Below the pieces are notes generated by a model. That model ran no database searches and was not told the origin of the DNA. It saw only the letters and a list, made by a program, of their open reading frames with translations. From assembly GCF_028993555.1 (NCBI RefSeq), contig NZ_CP118611.1:310001-374000 (forward strand): a stretch of DNA of 64,000 nucleotides, read 5' to 3'. A program made the translations under genes and the position numbers. Of this stretch, positions 25,959-35,667 are shown one piece after another. This DNA is from Ensifer adhaerens. GTDB taxonomy: Bacteria; Pseudomonadota; Alphaproteobacteria; Rhizobiales; Rhizobiaceae. Position 1 is the stretch's first letter; every line of letters starts with the position of its first letter.

Positions 25959-26795
25959 ATGACGATCCCCGATTTCTCGTCCCGCCACGTCATTGACCCG
26001 CTCGCTGCGGCCGCGATGGGGACGGACGAACTGCGCCACAATTTCCACATCGCCGGCCTGTTCGAGAGCGACCGTGTCAACCTCACCTACACCCACTATG
26101 ACCGTATGGTGATCGGTGGTGCGATGCCGGTCGATACCGAACTGACGCTCGAAGCCATCAAGCCGATGGGTACGAAGACCTTTCTCGAGCGCCGCGAGAT
26201 GATCGCCGTCAACATCGGCGGGCCGGGGCGCGTCGTCGTCTCCGGCAAGAGCCATGCTCTTGGCAAACGTGACATGATCTATGTCGGTATGGGGCAGGAT
26301 GTGGTCCTCGTCTCGGACGATCGCGCCAACCCGGCGAAGTTCTATTTGCTGTCGGCGCCGGCGCATCGTGCGCTCCCGACGGCGCTCATGACAATAGCCG
26401 GCGCGAAGCGTCTCGATCTCGGCAGCCCCGAGACATCGAACGAGCGTTCGATCTTCCAGTTCACCAACAGCATCGAGACCTGCCAGCTGGTTGTCGGCAT
26501 GACGGAACTGAAGAAAGGGTCGGTGTGGAACACCATGCCCGCCCACATCCATGACCGGCGCATGGAGGTGTATCTCTATTTCGATCTTCCGGAGCCGGCG
26601 CGGGTCTTTCATTTCCTCGGCGAGCCCTCCGAGACGCGCCATATCGTGATGGGCAACGAAGAGGCAGTGCTGTCGCCGGTGTGGTCGATCCATTCCGGCT
26701 GTGGCACCTCCAACTACGCCTTCATCTGGGCGATGGCTGGCGACAATATCGATTACACCGATGCTGACCCGGTGCCGATGGAGACGTTGCGATGA
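25959..26795 (+). CDS. kduI: 5-keto-4-deoxyuronate isomerase
   Basis: KduI converts 4-deoxy-L-threo-5-hexosulose uronate, which forms spontaneously from the unsaturated uronate released by GH88, into 3-deoxy-D-glycero-2,5-hexodiulosonate. The protein has 278 residues, the normal length. The zinc-site segment PAHIHDRRMEVYLYF, with two histidines and a glutamate, and the later SIHSGCGTSNY histidine are intact. The gene overlaps kduD by four bases, so the two consecutive pathway enzymes are coupled. Confidence 0.95.
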   Translation: MTIPDFSSRHVIDPLAAAAMGTDELRHNFHIAGLFESDRVNLTYTHYDRMVIGGAMPVDTELTLEAIKPMGTKTFLERREMIAVNIGGPGRVVVSGKSHALGKRDMIYVGMGQDVVLVSDDRANPAKFYLLSAPAHRALPTALMTIAGAKRLDLGSPETSNERSIFQFTNSIETCQLVVGMTELKKGSVWNTMPAHIHDRRMEVYLYFDLPEPARVFHFLGEPSETRHIVMGNEEAVLSPVWSIHSGCGTSNYAFIWAMAGDNIDYTDADPVPMETLR

Positions 26796-27556
26796 GCGAC
26801 CTTTCCGCCTTCAGCCTGGAGGGAAAGCGCGTGCTGGTCACCGGCGCCAACACCGGGATTGGCCAAGGCATAGCGGTTTCGATCGGCAGGGCCGGCGGCG
26901 AAGTCGTCGCGGTCGGGCGCTCGTCCATGGCGGAGACGGTCGAAAGGGTCGCGGCAGTGGGCGGCAGGGCCGTGCCATTTGCATGCGATCTCGCCGATGG
27001 TGATGCGGTCAAGCGGTTGATCGATCGCGTCTGGCAGGATTGCGGCCCGCTCGATGGATTGGTCAACAACGCCGGGATAATTCGCCGGGCCACCGCTGTC
27101 GAACTCTCGGAGGCAGACTGGGACGAGGTGATCGACCTCAACCTGAAGGCCGCCTTTCTCCTGAGCCAGGCCTATGGCCGCAGACTTCTTGCCGAAAAGC
27201 GGGCCGGGCAGATCGTCAACATCGCCTCGTTGCTGTCGTTCCAGGGCGGCATTCGTGTCGCGTCCTACACCGCGTCAAAGCATGGGGTGCTCGGCATCAC
27301 CCGCATCCTTGCCAACGAATGGGCAAGTCAGGGCATTAACGTCAACGCGATCGCACCCGGCTACATCGTCTCGAACAATACCGAGGCGCTGCGGGCGGAC
27401 GTTGATCGCAGCGCCTCGATCCTTGACCGCATTCCGGCAGGCCGCTGGGGCACCCCGAACGATATCGGCGATGCTGCTGTTTTCCTGCTCGCGCCGGCGT
27501 CGAACTATATGCACGGCGCGGTCGTGCCGGTGGATGGCGGTTGGCTCGCACGGTGA
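26792..27556 (+). CDS. kduD: 2-deoxy-D-gluconate 3-dehydrogenase / 2-keto-3-deoxygluconate-forming reductase
   Basis: KduD reduces the KduI product to 2-keto-3-deoxygluconate with NAD(P)H. It is an SDR of 254 residues with TGANTGIGQG near residue 18, NNAGIIRR, a serine in IASLLSFQGG and YTASK as the catalytic YxxxK. The phrase NNAGIIRR and the LSFQGG segment are typical of KduD. The gene ends the uronate operon. No KdgK or KdgA is in the window, so the last steps must be encoded elsewhere. Confidence 0.93.
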   Translation: MSDLSAFSLEGKRVLVTGANTGIGQGIAVSIGRAGGEVVAVGRSSMAETVERVAAVGGRAVPFACDLADGDAVKRLIDRVWQDCGPLDGLVNNAGIIRRATAVELSEADWDEVIDLNLKAAFLLSQAYGRRLLAEKRAGQIVNIASLLSFQGGIRVASYTASKHGVLGITRILANEWASQGINVNAIAPGYIVSNNTEALRADVDRSASILDRIPAGRWGTPNDIGDAAVFLLAPASNYMHGAVVPVDGGWLAR

Positions 27557-27670
27557 GGAAAACTGGCCCAGCCGGTTTGAGCTGCCCGCGGCGCGGAAGG
27601 TTGCGAACGCCTCAGTGGCTCATTCAACGAGCAGAATACGCTTTGGGCGGTCCTGCAATTGGAGCGTTGC

Positions 27671-30600
27671 TCATCCGGTTTGCGGGTTTGCCTCACGCCC
27701 ACGCCTCGTCAAAGCCTTCACCACGGTCTGAAGGAAGTCATCGACGAAGGTGAAGATCACCGGGATGACGACGAGGCTGAGAACGGTCGAGGTCATCAGG
27801 CCGCCTATGACGACGATCGCCATCGGTTGACGGAAGCTCGGATCGCCGCCGCTCAAACTCAAGGCGATCGGGAGCATGCCGCCGCCCATGGCGATCGTGG
27901 TCATGACGATGGGCCGGGCCCGCTTGTGGCAGGCATCGACGAGTGCATCGAAACGCGAGAGGCCCGCGCGCCGCGACATGATCGCGTACTCGACCAAAAG
28001 GATCGAGTTCTTCGTCACCACACCCATCAGCATCAGCAGCCCGATCACGGCGGGCATCGAGAAGCTGGTGCCCGTCAGCACCAGCGGAAGCAGGGCGCCG
28101 CCGAGCGACAGCGGAAGCGCCATCAGGATCGTCAGCGGTTGAAGGAAGTCGTGGAAGAGCAGGACGAGCACCGCATAAATGCAGAAGATACCGATCGCCA
28201 TGGCGATGCCGAAGCTTTCGAAGAGTTCGGAGCTGCGCTGCAACTCTCCCTGTTCAACGAGTTTCACCCCGTCAGGGAGATTGCGAAGTGCGGGCAATGC
28301 CTGCGCCTCGCGATAGACGTCGCCGAGGATGCGCCCGTTGAGTTCGACCGAAAGCGTCACGTTGCGCGAGCGGTCGATGCGATTGATCTCGGATGGGCCG
28401 CCGCCGATACGGATGTCTGCGACAGAGCCTAGGTCGACGCTGCCTCTTGCACCTGTGACACGCAGGTTCGCGATATCGTCGAGCGTCGTGCGGTTGCTCG
28501 GATCGAAGCGAACGCGGATCGAGATCTGGCGTTGCGGCAGGTTGAGCTTGGCGAGCGCGGAAGAGTAGTCCCCGTTCGTCGCGACGCGAACCGCCTCGGA
28601 GATCGCCTCGGTCGTCACGCCGAGAGCCGCGGCGCGGTCGACATCGGGCACGATCTGGATTTCCGGCGCTTGTAGCGAAGCGCTTGAGGTCACGGCGCCG
28701 ATGCCCTGAAGCGTGCGCAACTGTTCCTCGAGTGCGCCGGCTGCCTGATCGAGCGCGCCTGCGTCGTCGCTTGAAAGCGTGATCTCCAAGGTCGTACCGT
28801 TGCTGCCGGTGCCGACCTCGATCCTGGCGCCGGGCAGGACGGCGAGCGCCTGCCGGATATCGTTTTCGATCTCCGCTTGCTTGCGGTCGCGATCGCCGAT
28901 CTTCTTGAGATCGACCACAAGCGTGGCGGTTGCCGTATCGCTCGTGGTGGAAGAATCGAACCCGCCCCCGGAGGATGCCGTTCCGACCGAGGAAAACACA
29001 CGCGTCACGTCCGGCAGGTTTGCAACGATTTGCGCCGCCTGGCGCGTCAGTGCGTCGGTTCGCTCGATCGTGCTGCCCGGTTGCAGTGTAAGGGTCACCT
29101 GCGTCTGCGCGTCGTCGGATGCCGGCAGGAAGCCGGAGCTCAAGAGCGGGATCGTAGAGAGCGACAGGCCGAGAAAGACGCAGACGCCGAGCACGGTCAG
29201 CTTGCGATGGCTGAGGCATGCTTTGACGAGGGCCATATAGGCCCGCATGATCCGGCCATCTTTCTGGGCAACCGGATGCGCCTTCATGAGGTAGGCTGCC
29301 ATCATCGGCGTCAGCAGGCGCGCGACCAGCAGGGAGGCAAGAACTGCGACGGCCGCGGTCACGCCGAACTGGCGGAAGATCAGGCCGGGAATCCCGCTCA
29401 TGAAGGCAGTCGGCAAGAACACTGCAACGAGCGTGAAGGTCGTGGCGATGACGGCAAGGCCGATCTCGTCTGCTGCCTCCAGTGCCGCGTCCATGGGCGA
29501 CTTCGACATCTGCAGATGGCGGGCGATGTTCTCGATCTCGACGATGGCGTCGTCGACGAGGATGCCGACGACGAGCGACAGCGCCAGCAAGGTGACGGTG
29601 TTCAGGCTGAAATCCGCCAGATACATCACGAGGAACGTCGGAATGACCGACAAGGGCAGGGCGATTGCCGACAGAAACGTTGCCCGCCAGTCGCGCAGGA
29701 ACAGCCAGACCACCACGACTGCAAGGATGGCGCCTTCATAGAGCATGTGCATGGAGCCGTCGTAGTTTTCGATGATCGGCCCGACGGTGCTGTAGGCTTC
29801 GACGATCTCGATGTCGGGATTGGCGGTAGCGAAGGCTCGCATGGCGGTTTCGATATCGGCCGCGACGCCGGTATCGGAAAAGCCGTTCGATCGCTTGACC
29901 TGGACGGCGATCGCCGGCGCGCCGTCGAGATAGGCGATCGACGATCGGTCGGCAAAACTGTCGGTCACGGTGCCGATCTCGTCGAGCCGCACCAGTTCTC
30001 CGCTCGGCAGCGGAATGGCGAGCGCCTTCAAATCCTCGATGGACGAAACTGCGCCGAGTGTGCGAACAGCCTGCTTGCCGCCCCCGATTTCCGCCCGGCC
30101 GCCAGAGGTGTCCGACTGCACGGATTTCAGCTGCGCGGAAACGGATGCGGCGCTGAGGCCGAGCGAATTCATGACCTCAGGATCGAGATCGATGTGTACT
30201 TCGCGGTCGATCCCGCCGATCCGGCTGACTTCGCCGACACCCGACACCGCCAGAAGCGCCTTGGTCATGTCGTTGTCGACGAACCAGGAGAGCTCGGTTT
30301 CATTAAGTTGGGTCGAACGCACCGCATAGGTCAGGAGCGGTGAGCCCTGCACAGTGACTTTCGTCACGCCCGGCGTCTGCATCTCGGCGGGGAGGTCACC
30401 GTTGGCGCTGTCGACGGCATTGCGGACCTCGTTGAGGGCTTCTTCGCTGTCCTTTTCCAATTCGAAAGAGACGTTGATGGAAACCGCGCCATCCGTGATC
30501 GTCGTGGTGATGTGGTCGAGCAGGCTCAGCGAGGCGAGCTTGTCCTCGATCTTGCGCGCAACTTCCGTTTCGAGCTGTGCCGGTGCTGCGCCTTCGAGCG

Positions 30601-30751
30601 TGGCACTGATCTTGATCGTCGGCAGGTCCATATCCGGAAAATTCTGGACCGAGAGCCGATCGAAGGCGAGCAAGCCGCTCACGGTTAAGAGAATGAAAAG
30701 AAGGATGGCGGGAACCGGCTTGCGGATCGACCAGGAGGAGAAGTTCATCAC
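27671..30751 (-). CDS. RND efflux pump, inner-membrane transporter
   Basis: This proton-driven transporter of 1026 residues belongs to the AcrB/MdtB (HAE1-like) family. It has twelve predicted helices with two large periplasmic loops, after helix 1 and after helix 7. The proton-relay aspartates are visible in GILVDDAIVEIEN at about residue 400. The N-terminus MMNFSSWSIRKPVPAI is typical. It overlaps the adaptor gene by four bases and is the last gene of a three-gene operon. Likely substrates are toxic organic compounds or antibiotics; the sequence does not narrow this down. Confidence 0.92.
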   Translation of the reverse strand: MMNFSSWSIRKPVPAILLFILLTVSGLLAFDRLSVQNFPDMDLPTIKISATLEGAAPAQLETEVARKIEDKLASLSLLDHITTTITDGAVSINVSFELEKDSEEALNEVRNAVDSANGDLPAEMQTPGVTKVTVQGSPLLTYAVRSTQLNETELSWFVDNDMTKALLAVSGVGEVSRIGGIDREVHIDLDPEVMNSLGLSAASVSAQLKSVQSDTSGGRAEIGGGKQAVRTLGAVSSIEDLKALAIPLPSGELVRLDEIGTVTDSFADRSSIAYLDGAPAIAVQVKRSNGFSDTGVAADIETAMRAFATANPDIEIVEAYSTVGPIIENYDGSMHMLYEGAILAVVVVWLFLRDWRATFLSAIALPLSVIPTFLVMYLADFSLNTVTLLALSLVVGILVDDAIVEIENIARHLQMSKSPMDAALEAADEIGLAVIATTFTLVAVFLPTAFMSGIPGLIFRQFGVTAAVAVLASLLVARLLTPMMAAYLMKAHPVAQKDGRIMRAYMALVKACLSHRKLTVLGVCVFLGLSLSTIPLLSSGFLPASDDAQTQVTLTLQPGSTIERTDALTRQAAQIVANLPDVTRVFSSVGTASSGGGFDSSTTSDTATATLVVDLKKIGDRDRKQAEIENDIRQALAVLPGARIEVGTGSNGTTLEITLSSDDAGALDQAAGALEEQLRTLQGIGAVTSSASLQAPEIQIVPDVDRAAALGVTTEAISEAVRVATNGDYSSALAKLNLPQRQISIRVRFDPSNRTTLDDIANLRVTGARGSVDLGSVADIRIGGGPSEINRIDRSRNVTLSVELNGRILGDVYREAQALPALRNLPDGVKLVEQGELQRSSELFESFGIAMAIGIFCIYAVLVLLFHDFLQPLTILMALPLSLGGALLPLVLTGTSFSMPAVIGLLMLMGVVTKNSILLVEYAIMSRRAGLSRFDALVDACHKRARPIVMTTIAMGGGMLPIALSLSGGDPSFRQPMAIVVIGGLMTSTVLSLVVIPVIFTFVDDFLQTVVKALTRRGREANPQTG

Positions 30752-31818
30752 GCCTCTCCCTCGACCCGAACGAGGGCCCTATCCGCAAGGAAGGCACCAC
30801 CGGTCGTCACAACCTCGGCTGCGCGATCGAGACTTGAGAGGATCTCGACCTCTCCACCATTCCGGCGGCCGGTCTCGACACGGACGCGCGCGACGCGCCG
30901 GTCGGGTCCGACGGTGAAGACGTAGCTGATCCCATCGCGTTGCACGAGCGCCGCCTCCGGTACCGTCAATGCCGGCTTCGTCTCAAGCTCGATCTGGCCG
31001 GTGACGTAAAGACCGACCGGGGGATGCGTCTCCATCGCCAGCGCCACATAGACGAGCGCGCGGCCAGTATCGGTGCTGACCGTTGGCGAAACGAGGCGGA
31101 CCGTTCCCTCGATACTCTCGCTTCCAGGACCAGAGATCATGGCGGCAAGGCCTTCCTGGATGCGAGGAAGCTGACGTGCGGAGACTTCGGCCTGCCACTC
31201 GACGCGCTGCTGGCGGATCAGCCTGAACAACTCGCTGCCGGAGGAAACGACGGCGCCTAGCTGGGCCGAGCGGGATGTGATGAGACCGTCGTCGGCGGCG
31301 ACGATGGTCGTCTGGGCAAGCTTGATCTTCTGGCTTTCCAAAGAGGCCTCGGCAGATTCGACGGCTGCGACCGCCGTCTGTTCGGCGATCAGGTATTCGG
31401 TGATCTTCTCGTCCGAGAGCGCGCCGCTCGCCTGCACTTTCCGGGCGCGCTCGGCATTTGCCCTGGTCTTGGCAAGGTCAGCCTTCGCCGTTTCGAGTGC
31501 CGCCTCTTCCTTGCGCAATTCGGCGCGAACGCTTTCGTCGGCAAGACGCACGAGTGGCTGGCCCTTGGAGACGATCGATCCGACGTCGACGAGGACTTCG
31601 GTGATGCGAAGGCCGCCGATTTCCGCGGCGATAACCGCCTCGTGCCAGGGCTTCAGCCAGCCGCTGGCCGGCACCGTTTCGGGCCATTGGCGCATCGTGG
31701 GCTTGGCCACGGCGACGGTGAGGACTGCGGCCTCATTCTCCAATGCAAAGGCGCTTGGGGTCGGGGAAACAACGCCAGCGCAGAGGGCAAGCGCGAGGAG
31801 CAACGGGGCCGATCGCAT
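30748..31818 (-). CDS. RND efflux pump, periplasmic adaptor (HlyD/MFP)
   Basis: This membrane-fusion protein of 356 residues has a signal peptide (MRSAPLLLALALCAG to about residue 24). The lipoyl-like half-domains surround a coiled-coil hairpin at about residues 90-165 (ELRKEEAALETAKADLAKT). Beta-barrel and membrane-proximal domains follow. I chose the ATG at 31818, which overlaps the stop codon of the upstream outer-membrane gene by one base (TGATG); the frame is open further upstream only inside that gene. It bridges the pump and the outer-membrane channel. Confidence 0.9.
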   Translation of the reverse strand: MRSAPLLLALALCAGVVSPTPSAFALENEAAVLTVAVAKPTMRQWPETVPASGWLKPWHEAVIAAEIGGLRITEVLVDVGSIVSKGQPLVRLADESVRAELRKEEAALETAKADLAKTRANAERARKVQASGALSDEKITEYLIAEQTAVAAVESAEASLESQKIKLAQTTIVAADDGLITSRSAQLGAVVSSGSELFRLIRQQRVEWQAEVSARQLPRIQEGLAAMISGPGSESIEGTVRLVSPTVSTDTGRALVYVALAMETHPPVGLYVTGQIELETKPALTVPEAALVQRDGISYVFTVGPDRRVARVRVETGRRNGGEVEILSSLDRAAEVVTTGGAFLADRALVRVEGEA

Positions 31819-33263
31819 CAGAGCATGTTTCCTTTTGATTGTTCCCGGAGAGGTTTTGGGACGGTTGCGTTTTGGTTCCAGCCGCCGCCCAGTGCCTTGT
31901 AGAGGGCGATCCAATAGCGAACGGAATCGCGGCGGATCTCGATCAGCGAGACCTCGGCCGACTGCGCCGACCGCCGCGCCTCCTCGCGGTCGAGCAGACT
32001 TGCTCCACCCGCCTTCCAGTTCGAGTCGATGGCGTTGAAATAGGTCCGATAGTTCTTCGCCGCGGTGGTGGCGTCGCCTATGCGCCGGCGCGCGCTGTCG
32101 GTGCGCACGAGCGCCGTCTCGACTTCGGCGACTGCGTCGAACACGCCGGTCTTGTAGGCCGCGACGGCGGAGTCATAGTCGGCGATGGCGCTGGCGACGC
32201 CAGCGCGGCGCGATCCGCCATCGAAGAGCGGGATCGAGAGCGCAGGGCCGAAGGACCAGGGAACGGAGCTTCCGGTCAGCGAGGAACTGCCGATCGTCAG
32301 TGCCCCTCCGAGACTGAGGCTCGGATAGAGGTCGGCTTTCGCAGCCCCGACTTCGGAAAGCGAGGCCGCGATCTCAAGCTCCAGCGCATTGATATCCGGA
32401 CGTTGCCGCAAGGCATCGGCCGGCACAGCCGCCAGCTTGAGATCTTTCGGAGACGGGATGGCTGTCTTCCCCGTTCCCAGGAGGTCGCGGACGCGCGGTT
32501 CGTCGCCGCCCGAGAGCTGGGCAAGCGACTTGATGAGGACCTCACACTCGGCGCCCTGAGCCGTCAGCGTCGAGGACGAGGAGGCCGCACCGGCCCGCGC
32601 CAACGCCAGATCGGCGCTCGAGGTGAAGCCGGAGGTCGCTGCCGTTTCCATGGCGCGGATCGTCGCGCGTTGCGAGGCAAGCTCGGCGGCGTAGACCTTT
32701 TCAAGCTGTCGGCAGGCCCGGTACTGCACGTAGGTGTCCGCGACTTCGGCGGCGAGCGATACGCGAGCCTCGTGCCAATCGGCGACCTCCTTGCGAACCC
32801 GAAGCCCGGCCGCCTCGCTCTGCTGCCTCACCTTGCCGAACAGATCGATTTCCCAGGAGGCGTCGAGCCCACCGCTTGAAGTCGCCGCGCCTGCAACCTG
32901 ATTGCGGCTGGTGCCGCCGGTGCCGGCGCCCGTGGACGAGGCTGAACCGTCAAGTCCCGGGAAAAGGCCCGCCCGCGTAGACGCCAGCGTCGCACGGCTC
33001 TTTTCGATATCCGCCGCGGCGGACTCAAGGCTTGGATTTTCGGTCTCTGCCGCCGCGATAAGCGCGGTCAGAGAGGGATCATTGAAACTCGACCACCACG
33101 ACAGAAGGTCGACTGTCCGGCCGCTATGCGGAAAGGTCGCATGCCAGTGATCCGCGACTTTCACGGCGGGTGCCTTGAGATCGGCGAGGGTCGTGCAGCC
33201 TGAAACGACCAGGCAAACAGCAATGCTGCACGCGCCGGCAAATCTTCGATGGGCCGCCTTCAT
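31818..33263 (-). CDS. RND efflux outer-membrane lipoprotein (NodT family)
   Basis: This TolC-like outer-membrane factor of 481 residues has a lipoprotein signal ending in the lipobox VVSGC (lipidated C23). Two repeated OEP domains follow, with a helical-hairpin composition rich in alanine, serine and glutamate. It is the first gene of the efflux operon, placed before the adaptor and pump; in many such operons the outer-membrane gene comes last. The gene diverges from a two-component system, with CpxR-like repeats between them. Confidence 0.9.
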   Translation of the reverse strand: MKAAHRRFAGACSIAVCLVVSGCTTLADLKAPAVKVADHWHATFPHSGRTVDLLSWWSSFNDPSLTALIAAAETENPSLESAAADIEKSRATLASTRAGLFPGLDGSASSTGAGTGGTSRNQVAGAATSSGGLDASWEIDLFGKVRQQSEAAGLRVRKEVADWHEARVSLAAEVADTYVQYRACRQLEKVYAAELASQRATIRAMETAATSGFTSSADLALARAGAASSSSTLTAQGAECEVLIKSLAQLSGGDEPRVRDLLGTGKTAIPSPKDLKLAAVPADALRQRPDINALELEIAASLSEVGAAKADLYPSLSLGGALTIGSSSLTGSSVPWSFGPALSIPLFDGGSRRAGVASAIADYDSAVAAYKTGVFDAVAEVETALVRTDSARRRIGDATTAAKNYRTYFNAIDSNWKAGGASLLDREEARRSAQSAEVSLIEIRRDSVRYWIALYKALGGGWNQNATVPKPLREQSKGNML

Positions 33264-33311
33264 TGCTCTTCTTCATCCCGTTGCTCTTGCTCGGGATGTA
33301 GCCGATCGAAT

Positions 33312-33347
33312 GTAAAGTGCGGTCAAACCTCGGTTAAGTTAGGTAAA
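33312..33347. promoter_or_regulatory. Four phased GTNAA half sites, CpxR-like box
   Basis: GTAAA (33312), GTCAA (33322), GTTAA (33333) and GTAAA (33343) repeat in direct orientation with periods of 10, 11 and 10 bases. Each pair matches the GTAAA-N5-GTAAA form bound by CpxR-type regulators. They lie between the efflux operon and the response-regulator gene. Confidence 0.65.
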
Positions 33348-33408
33348 ATCCAGTGCCTGGGGCGGTGTCGTCGTATATTCGTTCCTTGCACATGAGGAGG
33401 CGCTGAAC

Positions 33409-34092
33409 ATGGAAAAGGTCCTTCTGGTCGACGACGACACGGAACTCACGACGCTTCTGAAGGAGTACCTGGAGGAGGAAGGGTTTTCCGTCGTCACCAC
33501 CGAGGACGGCCGCATGGCAATCGGGCTGACTGCGTCGAATGCGGTCGATATCGTCGTGCTTGATATCATGATGCCGAAGATGAACGGGATCGAGCTTCTT
33601 CAGCGTATTCGTCGCACCAGCGCCGTGCCAATCCTGATGTTGACGGCCAAGGGCGACGATGCCGACCGGATTGCCGGTTTGAACCTTGGCGCTGACGACT
33701 ATGTGCCGAAACCCTGTTCGCCTGGTGAACTGGCGGCGCGGCTGCGCGCTATTCTGCGCCGCGCAGGCCGCTCGGCACCCGTGTCGGAGGTCTTACGGGC
33801 CGGCGACCTCGTCCTCCACCCGGCAAGCCGGACTGCGGAATGGCGCGGGAAACCGCTCGAACTGACCGGTACCGAATTCAGCCTGCTCGAGGTGTTGGCC
33901 CGCAGTGTCGGCCAGCTCGTACCCAAACAGGAGATTTCCAAGCGGGCTTTCGGCCGGGCGCTGACCCCGTTCGACCGACGGATCGACGTCCACATCAGCA
34001 GTGTCCGCCAGAAGCTTGGCGCGCGCGAGGACGGCCAATCGTGGATCCAGTCGGTCCGAGGCCAGGGCTACCAACTCGTGCAGGACCGCTGA
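33409..34092 (+). CDS. OmpR/CpxR-type response regulator
   Basis: This response regulator of 227 residues has a receiver domain (residues 1-120) with acidic pocket D8-D9-D10, phosphoacceptor D52 in VLDIMMP, T79 and K101. A winged-helix output domain covers about residues 130-225 (LTGTEFSLLEVLARS, then DVHISSVRQKLG). The stop codon overlaps the kinase start by one base (TGATG). The phased GTNAA repeats in the divergent promoter are its likely binding sites, giving control of the efflux operon and of itself. Confidence 0.92.
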   Translation: MEKVLLVDDDTELTTLLKEYLEEEGFSVVTTEDGRMAIGLTASNAVDIVVLDIMMPKMNGIELLQRIRRTSAVPILMLTAKGDDADRIAGLNLGADDYVPKPCSPGELAARLRAILRRAGRSAPVSEVLRAGDLVLHPASRTAEWRGKPLELTGTEFSLLEVLARSVGQLVPKQEISKRAFGRALTPFDRRIDVHISSVRQKLGAREDGQSWIQSVRGQGYQLVQDR

Positions 34093-35375
34093 TGCGTCGG
34101 CTGTTCTGGAAGTTCTTTGCGGTCATCTGGCTGACGCTGACCGGTTCGATTGCCGTATTGATCACCGTGCTCGCCTTCCTTCAGGTCGTGCCGTTCTCGC
34201 GTGAAGTGGAACAGGGGCAACAGGCTCTTACACTCGACGTTGCGGCGCGGCTTCTTGAAAAACAGGGGCTCGGCGCGGCCGAAGCCTTCATATCCGAAGC
34301 GGCGAGAGCCTCGACGCCGGTCCTGCTCGCGGTTTCGTCGGTGTCGAGCTCCGGCGAGTGTGCGCAGGCGCCGGCCGAAGGCACGCGGATCGTCAGGAAC
34401 GGCGACATCTGTTACCGCGTTGCCCTCAGGGAGCGTGGGGACGGACCCTTTTCGCGAATCTTGCCCCGGTTCGTGCCGTGGCTCTCGGCGTTTCTCGCCG
34501 CCGCGATCGCCGCCTATCTGCTGGCGCGCTATCTCCTCGGCCCGGTGGAGTACTTACGCAACGGGCTGAGCGCGCTTGCCGCCGGCCGTTTCGATGTGCG
34601 TATCGGCGATAGGATGGGCGGACGCAGGGATGAAGTCGCTGCCCTCGCGCATGACTTCGATGTGAGTGCTGCGCGGCTCGAGGAAATGCAGAAGGTGCAG
34701 CAGCGGCTTTTTCACGACGTGTCCCATGAATTGCGTTCGCCCCTTTCGCGCCTGCGCGCCGCCATCGGTGTGCTGGAACAGAACCCCGCGAAGCTTGAGA
34801 CGGTAATGGGGCGAATGGTCCGGGAGATCGAGCGCATCGACGGCCTCGTCGGCGAGATCCTCACGCTCGCACGCCTTACGGACCAATCAAAGGATGCGCT
34901 CGAGGTGCAGACGCTCGATGTCATCGACATTCTCGACGACATTGTCGCCGATGCGGCGTTCGAGGCGCAAAGTCGCGATATCCGGGTCAATCATGATCGG
35001 GCGGGAGCCTTTGTCGCCGACGTTAATGGCGAGTTGATCTATCGGGCCATCGAGAATGTCGTGCGCAATGCCGTCAAGTATACTGCCGACCACACGCAGG
35101 TTTCTGTCGTCTCGAGGATCGAGAACGACCGATTGCGCATCACGATCTCGGACCAAGGACAGGGCGTGGCCGCAGCCGAGCTCGGCCGGATCTTCCACCC
35201 ATTCTCCCGCGGAGAGGCCGCCAGCACGACCGGCGGCTATGGGCTTGGCCTTGCCATTACCAAACAGGCCATCGAGTGGCACGGCGGAGCCGTTGAAGCC
35301 TCGATCGCAGAAGTGGGGGGGCTGACGATTGTGCTGGAGCTCCCAAGGGCTCGGCAGAATGGTGCATCGGTCTAG
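34092..35375 (+). CDS. Sensor histidine kinase (CpxA-like)
   Basis: This membrane histidine kinase of 427 residues has a transmembrane helix at about 8-30, a short periplasmic sensor of about 100 residues and a second helix at about 130-152. HAMP follows, then HisKA with phosphoacceptor H212 in FHDVSHELRSPLSRLR. An HATPase_c domain follows, with N-box ENVVRNAVKYT and GGYGLGLAI. The periplasmic part contains a pair of cysteines (GECAQAPAEG and NGDICYRV) that could form a disulfide. The start overlaps the regulator stop codon; longer in-frame starts lie inside that gene. Confidence 0.92.
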   Translation: MRRLFWKFFAVIWLTLTGSIAVLITVLAFLQVVPFSREVEQGQQALTLDVAARLLEKQGLGAAEAFISEAARASTPVLLAVSSVSSSGECAQAPAEGTRIVRNGDICYRVALRERGDGPFSRILPRFVPWLSAFLAAAIAAYLLARYLLGPVEYLRNGLSALAAGRFDVRIGDRMGGRRDEVAALAHDFDVSAARLEEMQKVQQRLFHDVSHELRSPLSRLRAAIGVLEQNPAKLETVMGRMVREIERIDGLVGEILTLARLTDQSKDALEVQTLDVIDILDDIVADAAFEAQSRDIRVNHDRAGAFVADVNGELIYRAIENVVRNAVKYTADHTQVSVVSRIENDRLRITISDQGQGVAAAELGRIFHPFSRGEAASTTGGYGLGLAITKQAIEWHGGAVEASIAEVGGLTIVLELPRARQNGASV

Positions 35376-35667
35376 GCTTCAGGGTTATCCGCCGGCAGCA
35401 GGGCGAGGCACACCGTCCAAACGTGCCTGGAACTTTGAAGCTACGCAATTCCTGACGGAACCGCATCACACTTTTCCTGGAATTGCCGTTGAGAAGGGCA
35501 CCCGCATGTCGAGTCTCTATGCCCAGTCGGCCGTATCCACGCGTCTTCAGACCCGACCGGTGCTTTGCGGGGGCGGACACGCTCTTGCGCGTTGTGGCCG
35601 GTGCGCAGGATCTGCTTGAGACAAGTGCGTTGCCACGGTGGGCAAATGAAAGTCTCGTTTGTTCAAC
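35376..35667. other. Gap between kinase and D-aminopeptidase genes
   Basis: No gene, hairpin with a T-run or clear repeat is visible. The two flanking genes converge here, so a terminator would be expected but is not obvious. Confidence 0.5.

Noticed and set aside
22588..26086. Two long minus-strand open frames opposite the binding-protein, DUF2264 and kduI genes
   Set aside because: Both are antisense shadows of well-supported genes and carry no motifs or ribosome binding sites.
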